Origin: Tubulanus polymorphus
Taxonomy: Eukaryota; Nemertea; Palaeonemertea; Tubulaniformes; Tubulanidae
Reading direction: 5' to 3'
NCBI RefSeq assembly: GCF_964204645.1
Contig: NC_134029.1
Coordinates: forward strand, 5,837,001 to 5,901,000
DNA: 64,000 nucleotides
Part shown: positions 40,201 to 52,163 of the stretch, piece by piece
Layout: each line of letters begins with the position of its first letter
Numbering within the stretch: position 1 is the first letter of the stretch
Made by a program: the position numbers and the translations under genes
Notes under the pieces: generated by a model
Told to the model about the DNA's origin: nothing
Seen by the model: the letters and a program-made list of their open reading frames with translations, nothing else
The model's database searches: none

Positions 40201-43200
40201 TTCCATTAGGGTCGCCATTTGAATCAAGAATCGAAAACATATTCTAAAATTTTACGATCATCTTCGCGTTTCCCAGTCTGCTTTGTATAACAGTTGCATT
40301 TTTCTTTTGACTTTTGGTTAAGGCCTTGGAGCAGCTGATCAAAAGTTGGCTCGAGTGAACGGGTGAACAACCAATATTTCATACCACAGAATTTATCCGA
40401 TGGTTAACTTTATTGAACCAACTTTCACGCCATCGGCCTCGGCCTTCTTGAAATCCCAGACCTGCCCTAGCACACACAGGGAGTTATTCACAAGGAAATA
40501 ACTAAGGACAATGCTACATTGTGTGATGGGGTGAATATTTATCATCAACCCAGCCCGGCATCGTCTTGTCTAACGTAAATAATAAAAAGTTACGCGGCTA
40601 TGAGTCAGTCATTGCGCAGTCTTATCTCATAGTTATTAATGTTTGATAACTAACAGCCGACTAGTGACTCCGCGTACCTAGTAGCGAAATGTGAAATGCA
40701 TTAATTGCCCGCCGTTCCCCGTATCGGACGTACAGGCACACGGCGTAAAGATTAATCCTCCGAAGAGAAGTTATATTATTACAACATACCGGTGCGTTAC
40801 CGCGACGCGGTTTATCAATCTGTCTGAGTATTAATCGCAATTAGAAACCGAATCGAGTCCGCGTTCTTAAACACTTCGATATAACGTGTCTACATCAGAT
40901 ATCATTGAATTCACTTCCAACGAAGAGAAATTTCATACAATGAGCTATTCATTGAAATATAGACAGTTTTCTAAATTTTTCAATTTCCTCAATTTTTCAA
41001 TTCATTGAAATATAGACAGTTTTCTAAATTTTTCAATTTCCTCTACTTTCATTTTAGTTTAGTCTATTTTAGTTTAGTCTATTTTAGTTTATTTTGCTTA
41101 GCAAAAAGCCATTTGCTTAGAGCACAGAAAAATATACAATGTTTGTGCAAGGGTGGACAATGCATTACATTATAGACATTTATAGAAATGTCTATAAATT
41201 ACACCACAAATTTAATTTACTTAACCATTAGAGTGATAGCATGATTCAACCGCTGAGAGTAAACAAAAGCAATTGGGCAAATGCTAATTCTTTTTAACTA
41301 CTCCTCTATAGGAAATCTCCCCCCTCCCAAACCTACCTTCGAGAACAATCATCAGTATCCGCCATCGGTTCGATACGTTTTACGAAATTTATGAAATCCT
41401 CTTTAAATCAAAATATAAACGATAAAACATACATAGCTCGCTCAACGTGAAGTACCAAGCGTAAGAGAAATAAACCTTCTAAGAAGCTACATACGCATTT
41501 TCCCCCGATCGACGAGTTATTTTCTTCTTCTTTTTTTTTGAAGCGAGTAAGGAGCTCGGCTCATCTATCATTGTTAGATGAAATCTATGTAACGTTTACT
41601 ACAAGTGTTAGCCTTTAAACCGGTATGCAATTTTGCCTTCATTTGAATTTTTTTCGTATTTGTATAAATCGGCCGCGCGTTTCCTGGTAGCGATCTTTTT
41701 TTAGTTTTTGACATAGAAATTCGAATCGGCATAATTCGTATCAGTCGATTCTAAAGCTACGTTATTTAGAACGGTCTAAATTTGGCCCGTCCCAATACAT
41801 GCGGTATGAACTAAACTGTTATAAACTGGTCACCAATTCGTCATCAAGCTGATTTATAGTTTTCAGATTTCATATGTTTTCTATATTGCCTAAAATTTAA
41901 CGTATAGGCTAACGGAATATCAATCATGTTAAAATCTGTCTATTGCGTGTGGTGCCCGCGGAGTACATATATCCATTTAATTCGTTTTGAAAATGTCCCA
42001 GAATTTGCCATAGATTTATGCGTCCAGATATATGATAAACTGCAGTCATTGAAAAAGTCATTTTTTAACAAATAACAGCCATGGACTCTATCATAAATCT
42101 ATCATTTAGATATAAATTTCAAGGTGTAATATACATGGCGAAAGGACCAGTGATAACTATCAGTAGTCAATTCAGCAACGCACACTCTGATTTGGTTCCA
42201 AATTTGGTACATTCCAGGTATGGACCCATTTAGAACGGTCTTACTAGTGATAGTGTGAACATGGCTTAACGAAAAACTCTCAACAATCCGTGGTTTAATG
42301 CACATTTTGATCTAATAAGAGTCTGTGACCGCATTATAGTTATTATCAGTTTTCGATTTCGAATACTTACGTCGATGAATTTTTGAAACGATGATTTGTT
42401 GGACGTGACATTTTCGAGTACCCGCTCAGAAATGTTATAGTTCTCAATGAATGATACGTAACTCTTCACAACAGATTCCTTAGTGAACTTTAGAAGAAGA
42501 AGGAGAGAAAAGAAAATAGAAGACGATTCAAAAATTGAAAAACTGTGAATTTGTTGGTGGACTGAGTTACACAGTCTTGAGTTAGAGCTGAGTCTATAGG
42601 TAAAACATTGATACCTTGTTTCTCGTTTTTGCTGAACTTAAAAGTTTACTTTCTTTAAAATAATGAACAAGTTTAACCATAACAGACCCGGCAGTTATAG
42701 AAATAAACTGATAACAAATCTCACTGCTGTTTACTACAGAATGACCCAACCGATTAGGAGAAACAAGGTATCATTTTATTTTAGCCTTAAGAACCTCAAA
42801 TTAATTTGCATTTCCCATAATTTAAATCCATAGCCAGACATTTAATTAAAGTCTGTGGAATTGGAGGCCTTGACCCGGTTCCACAGTTGCAAGCCAGGTT
42901 GACTACATGAATTGAAATAATTGAAAAAAATATATGAAAAAAATTTCAACTCTCGAGTTTAGTTCAGCTCGAAACAGTGGAAGCGAATCTTTTGCATTTT
43001 CATCGCGCATCATGTTGTAAATTCTGGAATATTCCACATTTCATACTTATGGAAAAAGCAACGTTGAGAGAAAACATCGAAAAACAATTTGTAACCTACG
43101 TCACTAGACACAGAAATACTTGTTTTCTATACAAGAATAAACCAGGTTCTTGTACTTTAAACTTTTTAAAACGAAGTTAACCAAATGTCCGTATCAATCA

Positions 43201-46200
43201 AAAACCAGAGTTCTGAACGAAAAAAAAAAAAATCAAACCAACCAGGCAGAGTTTACTCCATAGAGGTTGACATCAAAATTCGAACGGTGAAAGAACCTTT
43301 ATGAACTAACTACATTATAATTGTCTTTGAATACCTTTGCTCGCAAAGTGATAGGCTTGACAAAGTTAAAGCCCTAACACACATGACGCACAGGAACACG
43401 GAAACAGAAGCAGGTTTCCAAGTGTTTCCTAGTGTCGTGTGTGTTTATGAGAAACGAAAACATGATTTCGGGAAACAATGTTTCCAAGATCAAACATGTT
43501 GACTGCATGTTTCCCTGGGTCGTGTTGGTATACAAGTTATATTAAGATGCAATGTGGCCAGAAAAATGCAGGTATCAACCTGCTGCATTGACCCACCCCT
43601 TCGATATCACCCTCATCGCAATCATTTTACCATCATGGCTTCGCCTGTATTCAAGACATCTCACCTCAGACATGATAAGTTGAAAACTATTCAACAAATG
43701 CACTACAAATGCCAGACAATCTTTAGCAAAAGTGATCCTCAAGATTTCACACTAAATGGTAGATGTCTGAAGGGGTGATCCAGGGCTTCAGAGATACCCG
43801 CATCAATCCAGGTTAAATCGATCAACTGACAGTCTATACAGAAAATGCCCTGAAAACTTACTGTATTTCGTATATGGTCTCCGACGGTGGTTTTCTCGTC
43901 CCAACTGAGGAATGCTTTTTCTAAGAAATCGAGGAATATGGCGTGATGGTTCAGCATCTCTGGCACTTTGTAAAATATGTCGTCGACTAAATTACTATCA
44001 ATGATGCTGCTATTCTTCAATGGAATCATGTATTTCTGAAACAAAACATGGTAAGTATGTCATCACACCTCAATTCTCCTCATCGGACTAAATTTTGGTT
44101 CTATGACATGTTTCGAAATCCGGCTTACCTCTACTAACACCCTCAATGACTCGACGTATTCTTTTTCTACGCTATAAAGTTCTTGCACAATATGAAAACG
44201 TTTGTCCTGCTGAAATAGAAAGTCTCTTTTCTAAATGCAAATGCCGGATTAAGCCCAACGCAGACGACGCAGGGAAACGCAAAACAGGAGACTGAAACAA
44301 GTTTCTCAGTGTTTTTTCTGCGTTGTGTGCGTGTACAAGAAATGTTTTTGAGAAACAATGTTTCCGAGATCAAACATATTTGTTTCTGTTTCCCCGTGTT
44401 GTATACTTTGGGCACTAGAAGGGTTGGTGGTGTCCCATTTGCTGGACTATATTTGTCCAATAGGATATCGCCTCGCAAAAAGTATACTTTCTACATATTT
44501 TTGCCTGACGCGCGGACCCGAATGTATACTGAAATTAAGTGAATGAAAATTGTTTGCTTTTTGAAGCGATTCATTAAAGCGTCGATCGGAATTTAATGAT
44601 GAAGTAAAACAAGCGATCGTAGTACGAGAGAGAGAGGTAGAGACTATAGAACAAATTCATGGAAAACCACGCGGCGGCGCGCGTACAAGACTTCAATGTA
44701 AACTTATACTTCATTCACCGGGCTTCATCGAGTTGTATAATCTGAAGTAATGAATTGTTTTTCCGGGAACTACTAAATACACATTAGAATCCTATGCAAC
44801 TTCATTGATATTGTATATCATTAGCCACAAATTGAATTTTGGAAATTTTAGATGGAACAATGTCCAGGCAACTGAATATAGTGAATCATATGTTGCAGAT
44901 TTAAGGCTGAAATAAAATGAAACCTTGTTTCTCCTAATTGGCCGCGTCATTTTGTAGACTACGATAAAATTTGTAATCGGTTCATTTCTATAACTGCAGG
45001 GTCTGTTATTGTTAGCTTAATCATGATTTTTAAAGAAGTAGTGTACAGGGTAGATACTTGGCCAGCCGGGTCATCTTCTCAGCTCGGCAGAAATGAGAAA
45101 CAAGGTGTCAATTTTTTATCTAATATATCGAATTCACTCCTCAGACAAGGGAAACAGGTAAAATCTCATTTTCATCACTCAACTGCCTCTACACAAAGAA
45201 GTATAGGCACTGTGAATGTGTGAAACGCTTAAACCCTGGTTGTTTAAAAAGTTTAAAAAAAACTGATAACGTCAACTCGATGAAAGTTAGAACAGTGAAC
45301 TGTTCTCAAAAGGAGAGAAAATTCATCGAATCATCGACAAAAATTTTTTCGAAGACATATTCAGCGAAATAACTCAGCAGATAGACGGAAATATGAACGA
45401 TATGATATCGATTTCATATCGAAAACTTAAATGAAATTTCCTGAAAAAAAGTGACGGATAAACTCGAGCAATCGTCTTTCATATAGCTCGTAATATAGCA
45501 AGATCAATCGCGGGCCACGCCGATTAAAACGTTTACCGATCACCTTTCTCGCTGTTTAAAAGGTCAACGCTTATCGACTGATGAAGATCGCGAGGAGGTA
45601 TAAACTATTATTGGGTTGCACTTCATCGCGCCCGGTGTCTGAACGATAGCTGTTCGCGCTGAACGCGGTGTTAGCTCACTTTAAACATTCTTTACCAACT
45701 GGTGCAAGTCAATCTCTGATCTAATATCTGATTATGCCTATACATACTCTCTCTCTCTCGGCATATAGCTACCACGTAAAACAGTGTATATATATATAGT
45801 ATACACCTCTAGAGAGAGTGAGGGGAGAAATATCGATCAGTTAGATATATATCTATAGGCCGAGTCGAAAACCTTTTCCGAGTAATTCTCGTGCGTCAAA
45901 TAACAAGCGAGAAAATTATTTTCGTTCACCCCCCTTACTCCACATGAATAACTTATACCGGTAATCATAATGCTCCTTATTATCGTGAGGTCAATTAGGC
46001 CTATCATAAATCGAACCCAACTTCATTTAAGGAATTTTTCTACTTATATATATGCCATTCAAGGACTATGACAATGATTTAAGGATTTTAGAGACCATTC
46101 CATGATACTATTATGTATTTATGGAATTATGGCCAGCAGTCTAATCTAAATTTTTACCATTCAAACATCAGAGGCCAATTCATTAAAAAACATCTATTGA

Positions 46201-49200
46201 AAGAACCTAGACAATTAATATAATAGAGCATCATGACAATTTCCCCTAAATATCTCATCTCCCAGTCTTTTGCTCCTAGACAATTACCTTCGCAGTATTA
46301 CCTTCTACTAAGAATCTGATCAATTAACACAGTAAAATATGTAAGACATAGACAGAAACTGTTTGATTTCATGCGCGATCAAACAATCTCGACAGATTTC
46401 CCTGACTTTTCCCTAATTTCCAGGTATGTGGTCACCCCGTGTCATTTTCAGGGCCCAGTTGCGCAGTCATGCAATGTGGTCTTAAATCTTTAGACTGGTC
46501 TTAGTTTGTTAGATTGACTAGCTTATTGTAAGACTAGTCTTAAATTGAAGCATTTCTACATGAATTATGTATAGTTACATCCATCTGGGATATCCTTCAA
46601 GTTGGACTAATTTTCACGAACCAAACAAATTCAACTTGAACCCAGTCTGCTTTACTTATGCGACCTACTTACCTTGAAACCGGGCGGAGGACTGAGCTCT
46701 TTCGGAGGCGACCCGCTCGGCGATACTCGATTCCACGGTTCGGACACTTCAGGACTAACTTCCACCGAACTACTCGACGACCTCGCCGGCGATAGAAGTT
46801 CTTCCGAGGTCTGCGGCGACAAATGTCTTTCGCCGGGATCGGTATTACCGGCGGCATTGCGCTGGGCGGCGTGATTATTACCGCTTTTTCGTATATCCTC
46901 GCTTTGCATGGCGGTCGTCGTGTGCGATTTCGTGTATTTCTTCTTGGCGTTCGTGAAAACGCTCGCCGAGCTCTTGCTGCGGCCGATGTTCAACTTGACC
47001 GGCGACGCGAGCGCGAGCGACGACGACAGCGAATTCGTTGTGCGACGATCGAGCGACCCGGTCGGCGATTGCGAAACCGGCGTAGAGGGCGCCGTCGAAC
47101 ACCGCGACACCGAATATCGCTTGCTCTCGTCGTCGCTGTGAGCCAACGACATTAACCTGTCTTTTTTCAGATCGATCGTATCCGTGCTGCTGCGACTGCG
47201 TTTCTTCAGACTGCGCCGGGCAGCTGATTTCGAAGGCGGCGGTTTGTTGGAGAGGTTCGGCGTCGGAACGTTCTCGGACACCGCGCGTTCCACCTCCGAC
47301 TGAGAATCGCTCATATTGTCGCTGTCTTGCAGCGACAAAAGTAACGTTTCCGATAAACACTTTTGTCGTATGTCATCGCTCGGTATGTGAAGGTTAAATC
47401 CGGTGGCCGACATGCGTTCGGCTAACGTCGGCATTCCGTTATCGGGATTTTCCGTCAAATGCACGATTTGTAAGAATTCCGGTTTGTCGTCTCGGTCGTC
47501 GCTTTTAACATCGTCGTCATCTTCTTCATCGCATTTTAGTTTTACCATCGGCGAACGCGGCGGCAGTTTGCGATCCCAGGCATCGGAGACGGTATCGAGT
47601 TCGGTGGTAACGATGTCCTGACAGGACGGCGCCTCCATCGTATCGCTACTGGACGCTATACAGCTATCGGCTAACGACTGGTCGCTCGGCAGTTCGCGAA
47701 TCATCCCGGGCACCGGCGTTACGAAGTGATGCCGGTCGCGCAGCGAGCCGAGTCCATTACTGTCGACGGAGCCGGCCTCTTCGCTGAGCGGGTGTTTTAA
47801 ACGCGTTATATTCGACGGATGAGTGACCGTGCGTCGAGTCCTACGCAACGTAGCTGTCTGCTCGAGCGAAAGCGGCTCTTTCAAATTCTCCTTCGCTTCG
47901 CGCGCTAACTTATTAAACTGTTCGACTATCGATTGCGCCGTGAACACCGGTTTATGCCGTATGACCGTTTTCCACTGACTGAACGAAACTTTTCCGGCCG
48001 CCGGCACGACTGCGTTCACGTTCTCGGTCGAAGCGTCCGACTCGCCGATGCCTAAACCTTCGTCTTCCGACGATAGTCGATTTTCTGTTTTTACGCACGA
48101 TGAGTTTTCGCGTTTCGTCACGTTATCTTCATCATCTGGTACAGCTTCACTTGTTGATCGCGATGATTCGGTCTGCAATTCAGCGGCGGCTACATCGACT
48201 TCAATATAGCACGGCTGACTCGATTCTGTAATGTAGCTACTTCGCGTACTGCCAGTTGCTAAATCATTAGCTTCGATACCGAGCACGCAGTCTACGGTGC
48301 TTACAACTTGAGCGTTTTTATCCCGCCGACGCGATACCGCATTCGACGAACTGTTTTCAACTGCGCTCTCATTTCCAGCCTCCTGTTCGCTACGATCGCA
48401 ACTCGTCAGATCGGAACTTTCCGACGCGGTCGATCGCGATTTACTATTTTCGACGGTCGACTCGCTCGTGTCGAAACTTTTCTCGACGGTTCGCTCGCGC
48501 TGTAGCATGTGTTTACCGGCGAACGTTTGTTTTTCGATGACTTTCGTCGTGGTCGTGTGCGTGACGATGCTACTGCGGTCGGGTTCCGCGAAATGCGCAG
48601 ACGACGACAGACGATGTCGCCGCGGCAGCGTGTTACTCCTCGTCCTGAATACATCCGCTTGCCACAGCTCGCCGGAGCCTGTCGGAGACATCGAGCGCTC
48701 TCTTTGTATTTTCAAACTCGAATCGTTCATTAAACGCCGAGCCAACGCCTCCGGCGAGAACGACCGACTCGCGCCGCTGATATTGTCATACGAACGCGCT
48801 TGATTTTGTAAATTTTGACAAACGCCTTCGATCGAAATATTTCGAGTGTCGATTTCGGTGCTTTTCGGCCGGTTACCGCCGGTCGCATGCGGCGCGGCTG
48901 TCGGGGCTCGCTTCTTCGATCGTAGTTTATCAGTTAACATTTTCATCGTCTGAATTCGACTAGAGATTTCTGACGAAGGCGAATGAAGAGCCGTCGTCGG
49001 TAGAGAGTTCGATCTCGGCGACAAACACGGCGCCGAAATCGGCGACAACGAACGCGGCGAGTAATGCGCATCTCGACTGTACTTCTTCACGAAGTCGACT
49101 TTCAAAACTTCCAACATATTCCTCAATTCGTCGATGCCCGTCTCGGATTTCAATCCGGTCGGTCGAGCGCCGACTAAATCCCCGGGTACTTTCGGCTTCA

Positions 49201-51919
49201 AACGAACCGCGCCCCCAGCAACACCGTCGCATTTCTGCCGCGTTAAATCGCTTGGACAATCAGCCATTTTCGCGTCCGGGTCATCGTCCTCCGTTCCGAC
49301 TGCCTCGCAGAAACTTACCGAACGCTTCTTCGCTTGTACGCGAGATAGCGTATTCGACTTGAAAGAACGCGAGCGCCAGGGTAGTCGGTCGGACATCGTT
49401 TTATCATCAGACTGTACGGTGCTTTCGCTAAGAGTAGATTGTGGCAATCCCCATTTAATGTTGATAACAGCCAATGGAGAATGCGCTCCATGTTCAGACG
49501 TTATAAACTGGTCCGTTTTACCTAAGGCATGTATAGCCCTCACACTGCTGCTGCTGCTACTGACGGCACTTAATTCATTTTCATTATCGCGCAGTTTAAT
49601 CGCGTGATGTTGCTGAAGGTCGCGGTTGTGACTCTGTTCAGACGGAGGTGAACTACGCGGCACGCCGACGAAATTCAGGTGCGAAAAATGCTGCAACGGA
49701 ATCCCGGCGCTCGAAATTTTCCTCTGTCGCGCTCGACCAAAAACCGGCGACGATATCGACGAACTTTCCGCGGTCGTACGAGCGGGAATCGAAGCCGTAT
49801 ATTCAGCGCTAGTTTCGCTACAATCCGTAGAATCTCGACGCTCGGCGTGGGGAAAATCCGACGAAACTTTTTCAGCGTCGAAAACGCTTTGATTTTCTTC
49901 TTCGGTCGAAGCGACGACGGAATCGATTTGCCCGTCTGTCGGCGAAACTTCCGCGAAAATGCCGCTTAATCCATAATCGCTTTCCGAAGAAAGGTCAGAG
50001 CCGCAGTTATCGCCTGATTCGCAATCGAAATCTGAACGGTTATGATTTTCGCCGTCCGGTTGCTGCCGCGCAAGGCCTACTTCTTTCGGTCCATTTTCGT
50101 CGTCTGAAATGACAGATAAATAATTGCGATGATCAGAACTGAGCGACCAACGCGTTGAGTAACATGCAGGTACGAATTGATCGGTCCAAACACAATATCC
50201 GCGATCCGAATCGCTACCACTACTCGCCGAATCGAAAAGACAACGATTCTCAAGATTCTCAAAGCTACAGTTGTAACCTGGCAAAAGTTTACTACTACAA
50301 GTTACAGAGGAGTTGTCGTCATCTTTCGAAATATCCTGATTGCTGAGGGATGAGCTGCTGCCACTACTAGGCTGGACATACGTAACGAAGTAACCTTCGC
50401 TGATTTGCTGGATGTAAGGGCAAGTAACGAACGTCGGTACTAAATCCTTCAATTCTAAATCAACCAGGCCCGAAACCAACGTATCGGCGACCGAAAAATA
50501 TACCTTTGAAAATTCGTCGGTTTGAACGGTCGGGCTCTGATAGACCGCCGGTGGCGGCTCGATCGAAATCGCCCGATTTAAGATCCAATTTCGAACGAAC
50601 GCGCTTTTAACGCTCGCGTTATCGAAATAGCCTAAATCGGCGGCAGTAGCGATAGAATATTCCTTCAACGACGCTCGCGCCCGAAATCGCTGCGAATCAT
50701 CTTCCTCGGAATAATGTGATGATAAATGATAATGATAATTATGATAATCCGATCGAGCGCTGTTTTTGCTGCCGTTGCCGCTGTTGCATTGTTGTCGATA
50801 TTGACAATTTACATTTTTCAAACAACCTCGGCCGCGGGTGTCATCATCAATTGTAGCTATGCTATGTTGTTGGCGCGGTATACGATCCAGCGATTCTGAA
50901 GACGATGATGTATGGCTGAGTAGGCCTTTTGACCTGTGTACTGTTCGATATAGTTTATCGCTTTTGCCGGCAGTGTTGCCTACAATATGTAGCGTTGTTG
51001 TGAAGCGTGTGGCAGCAGCGGAAGAGAAGGAGGAAGAAGAAAACAGGTAAATCTGACGTGGTGTTTGAGCATGATGATGATAAAACTCACCTAAATTTAG
51101 AACGGTACTACAACATGTACTACGTTCTTCAACAACAGTGGTGTAGGTAGACTGCTGCTGCTGCTGCTGGTACTGAGTTTGTGTTGTTGGAGTAGTTACT
51201 CTCGCCGCAGCTGTATCATCAACTACGCTCACCACATCTGGACTCGGACTCTCGCTATCTGTGTCTTCGATTTCTTCGTCCCTATGACGAGTCAGCTGAC
51301 AGATATGCGTAGTATTTGCAGTATTTTCTAACGATAAAAAGCTATTTGCATCATCTATATCGGGATGACCTCCCGATTCGATATCTATGCTGTCCTCTGC
51401 TGGTGTCAAGCTCTTATTCTCTTTGACAGTGGTGTCGCTGTCGATGTCTTGATGTGACAGATGGCAGGTCTCATTCTCAGCAGTGGTATTTGCAGCATTT
51501 TCTAATGATAAATAGCGATTTGCATCAGGAGCACTTCCAGCAGGTTCGATATATGTGCCAGAATCTGGGGTCAGACTCTTATTCTCTGTCGTGTCGTCAT
51601 CGTCTTGACGACGTGTCAACTGGCAAATCTCTGCATCAGCTAAATCGCAAATTTCATTATCAATATTAGGATCACTTCCCAGTTCGATGTTTGCGCTGGT
51701 GTCTGGTGTCTGGCTCCTGCTGTCTATGTCTTTATCTTGACGTGTCAACGCGCAGATCTTAGCATCAGCAGCATTTTCAAATGATAAATCGCGTTTTTCA
51801 TCTGCATCGTCATACTGAAAATCACTTCCTGGTTCATGTCTAGCGCCGGTCAATACTAAATTGAGAACTCGGTCACTTGGCACGTCTTGGTGCGTCGATT
51901 CTTGTTGTGGTGACGACAT
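34518..51919 (-). CDS. ARHGEF17: ARHGEF17 (TEM4/p164-RhoGEF), 21 coding exons
   Basis: Guanine nucleotide exchange factor for RhoA-type GTPases, linked in vertebrates to actin and cell junctions. Coding exons in transcript order: 46673-51919, 44129-44209, 43862-44035, 42371-42487, 40023-40115, 39600-39767, 38403-38453, 38183-38280, 38016-38104, 37662-37878, 37454-37545, 37292-37365, 37002-37207, 36693-36847, 36508-36601, 36339-36425, 36183-36250, 35738-35886, 35469-35643, 34984-35157, 34518-34780. They sum to 7872 nt, 2623 codons plus stop, all phases consistent. Order: disordered Ser/Asp-rich N-terminus (1-1749), DH domain (~1750-1960), PH-like region (~1961-2140), beta-propeller-like C-terminus (~2170-2623). 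The C-terminus GRDDSTNHLLLWQV, IIRQHKTACLRITALL and WVCNSDGHVG are diagnostic for ARHGEF17 and differ from ARHGEF10. The start ATG follows in-frame stops. Longer than the human protein (~2063 residues), chiefly in the N-terminus. Confidence 0.96.
38016..44209 (-). CDS. ARHGEF17: ARHGEF17 DH and PH-like module, eight exons
   Basis: DH helix 1 is FHIVQELYSVEKEYVESLRV (exon 44129-44209). The core LIIQPAQRIPRYELLL is conserved region 3, the GTPase-contacting helix (exon 40023-40115). EHTPKDHPDH follows in 39600-39767. The PH-like part contains CLWLFSDLLICSSMKRKTG (38183-38280) and KAWLRVGLDDLEVIK (38016-38104), matching the beta strands of the RhoGEF PH fold. The acceptor of the first exon is ambiguous by one CAG (44209 or 44206); both keep the frame. 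Two palindromic MITEs (43366 and 44249) sit in the introns between these exons. Confidence 0.93.
40947..41045. repeat. 53-bp tandem duplication plus TTTTAGTTTAGTCTA repeats
   Basis: ATTCATTGAAATATAGACAG at 40947 recurs at 41000, period 53 bp, nearly identical. Immediately after (41050-41095) comes a 15-bp unit TTTTAGTTTAGTCTA in about three copies. All within an ARHGEF17 intron. Confidence 0.85.
42609..42793 (-). mobile_element. MITE family B, copy 1 (ARHGEF17 intron)
   Basis: Bounded by TGATACCTTGTTTCTC and GAGAAACAAGGTATCA, near-perfect terminal inverted repeats. The interior matches copy 2 (44900-45110) in the opposite orientation over ~120 bp, including ATTTCTATAACTGC and GGGTCTGTTAT motifs. 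The TTAAGGCT-AAATAAAATG flank is shared too. Confidence 0.75.
43366..43530. mobile_element. Palindromic MITE family A, copy 3 (ARHGEF17 intron)
   Basis: Starts TTAAAGCCCTAACACACAT. Contains the family interior GGAAACAATGTTTCC and ends in a diverged CCCTGGGTCGTGTTGG arm. Confidence 0.7.
44249..44414. mobile_element. Palindromic MITE family A, copy 4 (ARHGEF17 intron 1)
   Basis: Starts TTAAGCCCAACGCAGACGAC, ends GTTGTATACTTTGGGC. Interior GAGAAACAATGTTTCCGAG is shared with copy 3. It lies ~40 bp upstream of the first DH exon. Confidence 0.75.
44900..45110 (+). mobile_element. MITE family B, copy 2 (ARHGEF17 intron 1)
   Basis: TGAAACCTTGTTTCTCC on the left, GAGAAACAAGGTGTCA on the right, same interior as copy 1 but with ~30 extra bases near the right end (around 45045-45080). 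Confidence 0.75.
46030..46440 (-). mobile_element. hAT-like MITE in ARHGEF17 intron 1
   Basis: The right part (CTGTTTGATTTCATGCGCGA, TTTCCCTGACTTTTCCC, ATTTCCAGGTATGTGGTCAC) matches 61790-61930. The left part has TTTAAGGA and CAAGGACTATG motifs typical of such elements. The left terminus is not defined. Confidence 0.5.
46673..51919 (-). CDS. ARHGEF17: ARHGEF17 giant first coding exon (1749 codons)
   Basis: A single uninterrupted 5247-nt reading frame, the longest in the window, ending in phase 0 at FK before GTAAGT. Low-complexity and Ser/Thr/Asp/Glu-rich throughout, with a short Gln run near residue 251 (CAG/CTG repeats at about 51152-51170). Four tandem repeats occupy residues 45-229. More conserved-looking islands include TGIDELRNMLEVLKVDFVKK and KPVFTAQSIVEQFNKLAREA. 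Human ARHGEF17 also encodes its long N-terminus in one large first exon (from memory). GC content is clearly above that of the surrounding introns. In frame, TGA precedes the ATG by four codons. The 5'-UTR of this exon reaches a likely acceptor at 52003 (TTTAATTTCAG on the - strand). Confidence 0.95.
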
Positions 51920-52135
51920 GCGGTTTCTCTTTCATCGAGTAGGTCAAATTTCATAGAAAACTTCCTTGATACTCGAAGAATAAGTTGCCAGTAACTCAGA
52001 TTCTGAAATTAAAAAATAGTACATTAGTTACATATCGATGTTTCGACTGAAAGGTTAATTCCGTATTTTTAAAAAAGTTCTCGTAGCGGGAGATTTGAAC
52101 GCTAAAACTCGGACAGAAAACTCGGGCATCGGTTT

Positions 52136-52163
52136 ACTCTAAAACGAATAATCGTTTTAGAGT
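52136..52163. repeat. Perfect 12-bp-arm palindrome upstream of ARHGEF17
   Basis: ACTCTAAAACGA, ATAA spacer, TCGTTTTAGAGT. Perfect arms, ~215 bp upstream of the start codon, in the presumed 5'-UTR intron or promoter region. No known factor site is recognised. Confidence 0.6.

Noticed and set aside
45770-45815. TATATA-rich palindrome GTGTATATATATATAGTATACAC
   Set aside because: Low-complexity AT dinucleotide sequence; self-complementarity is trivial.
46823-49969. Several 60-160-codon frames overlapping the large ARHGEF17 exon
   Set aside because: Arg/Ser-rich shadows of the GC-rich coding exon in other frames.
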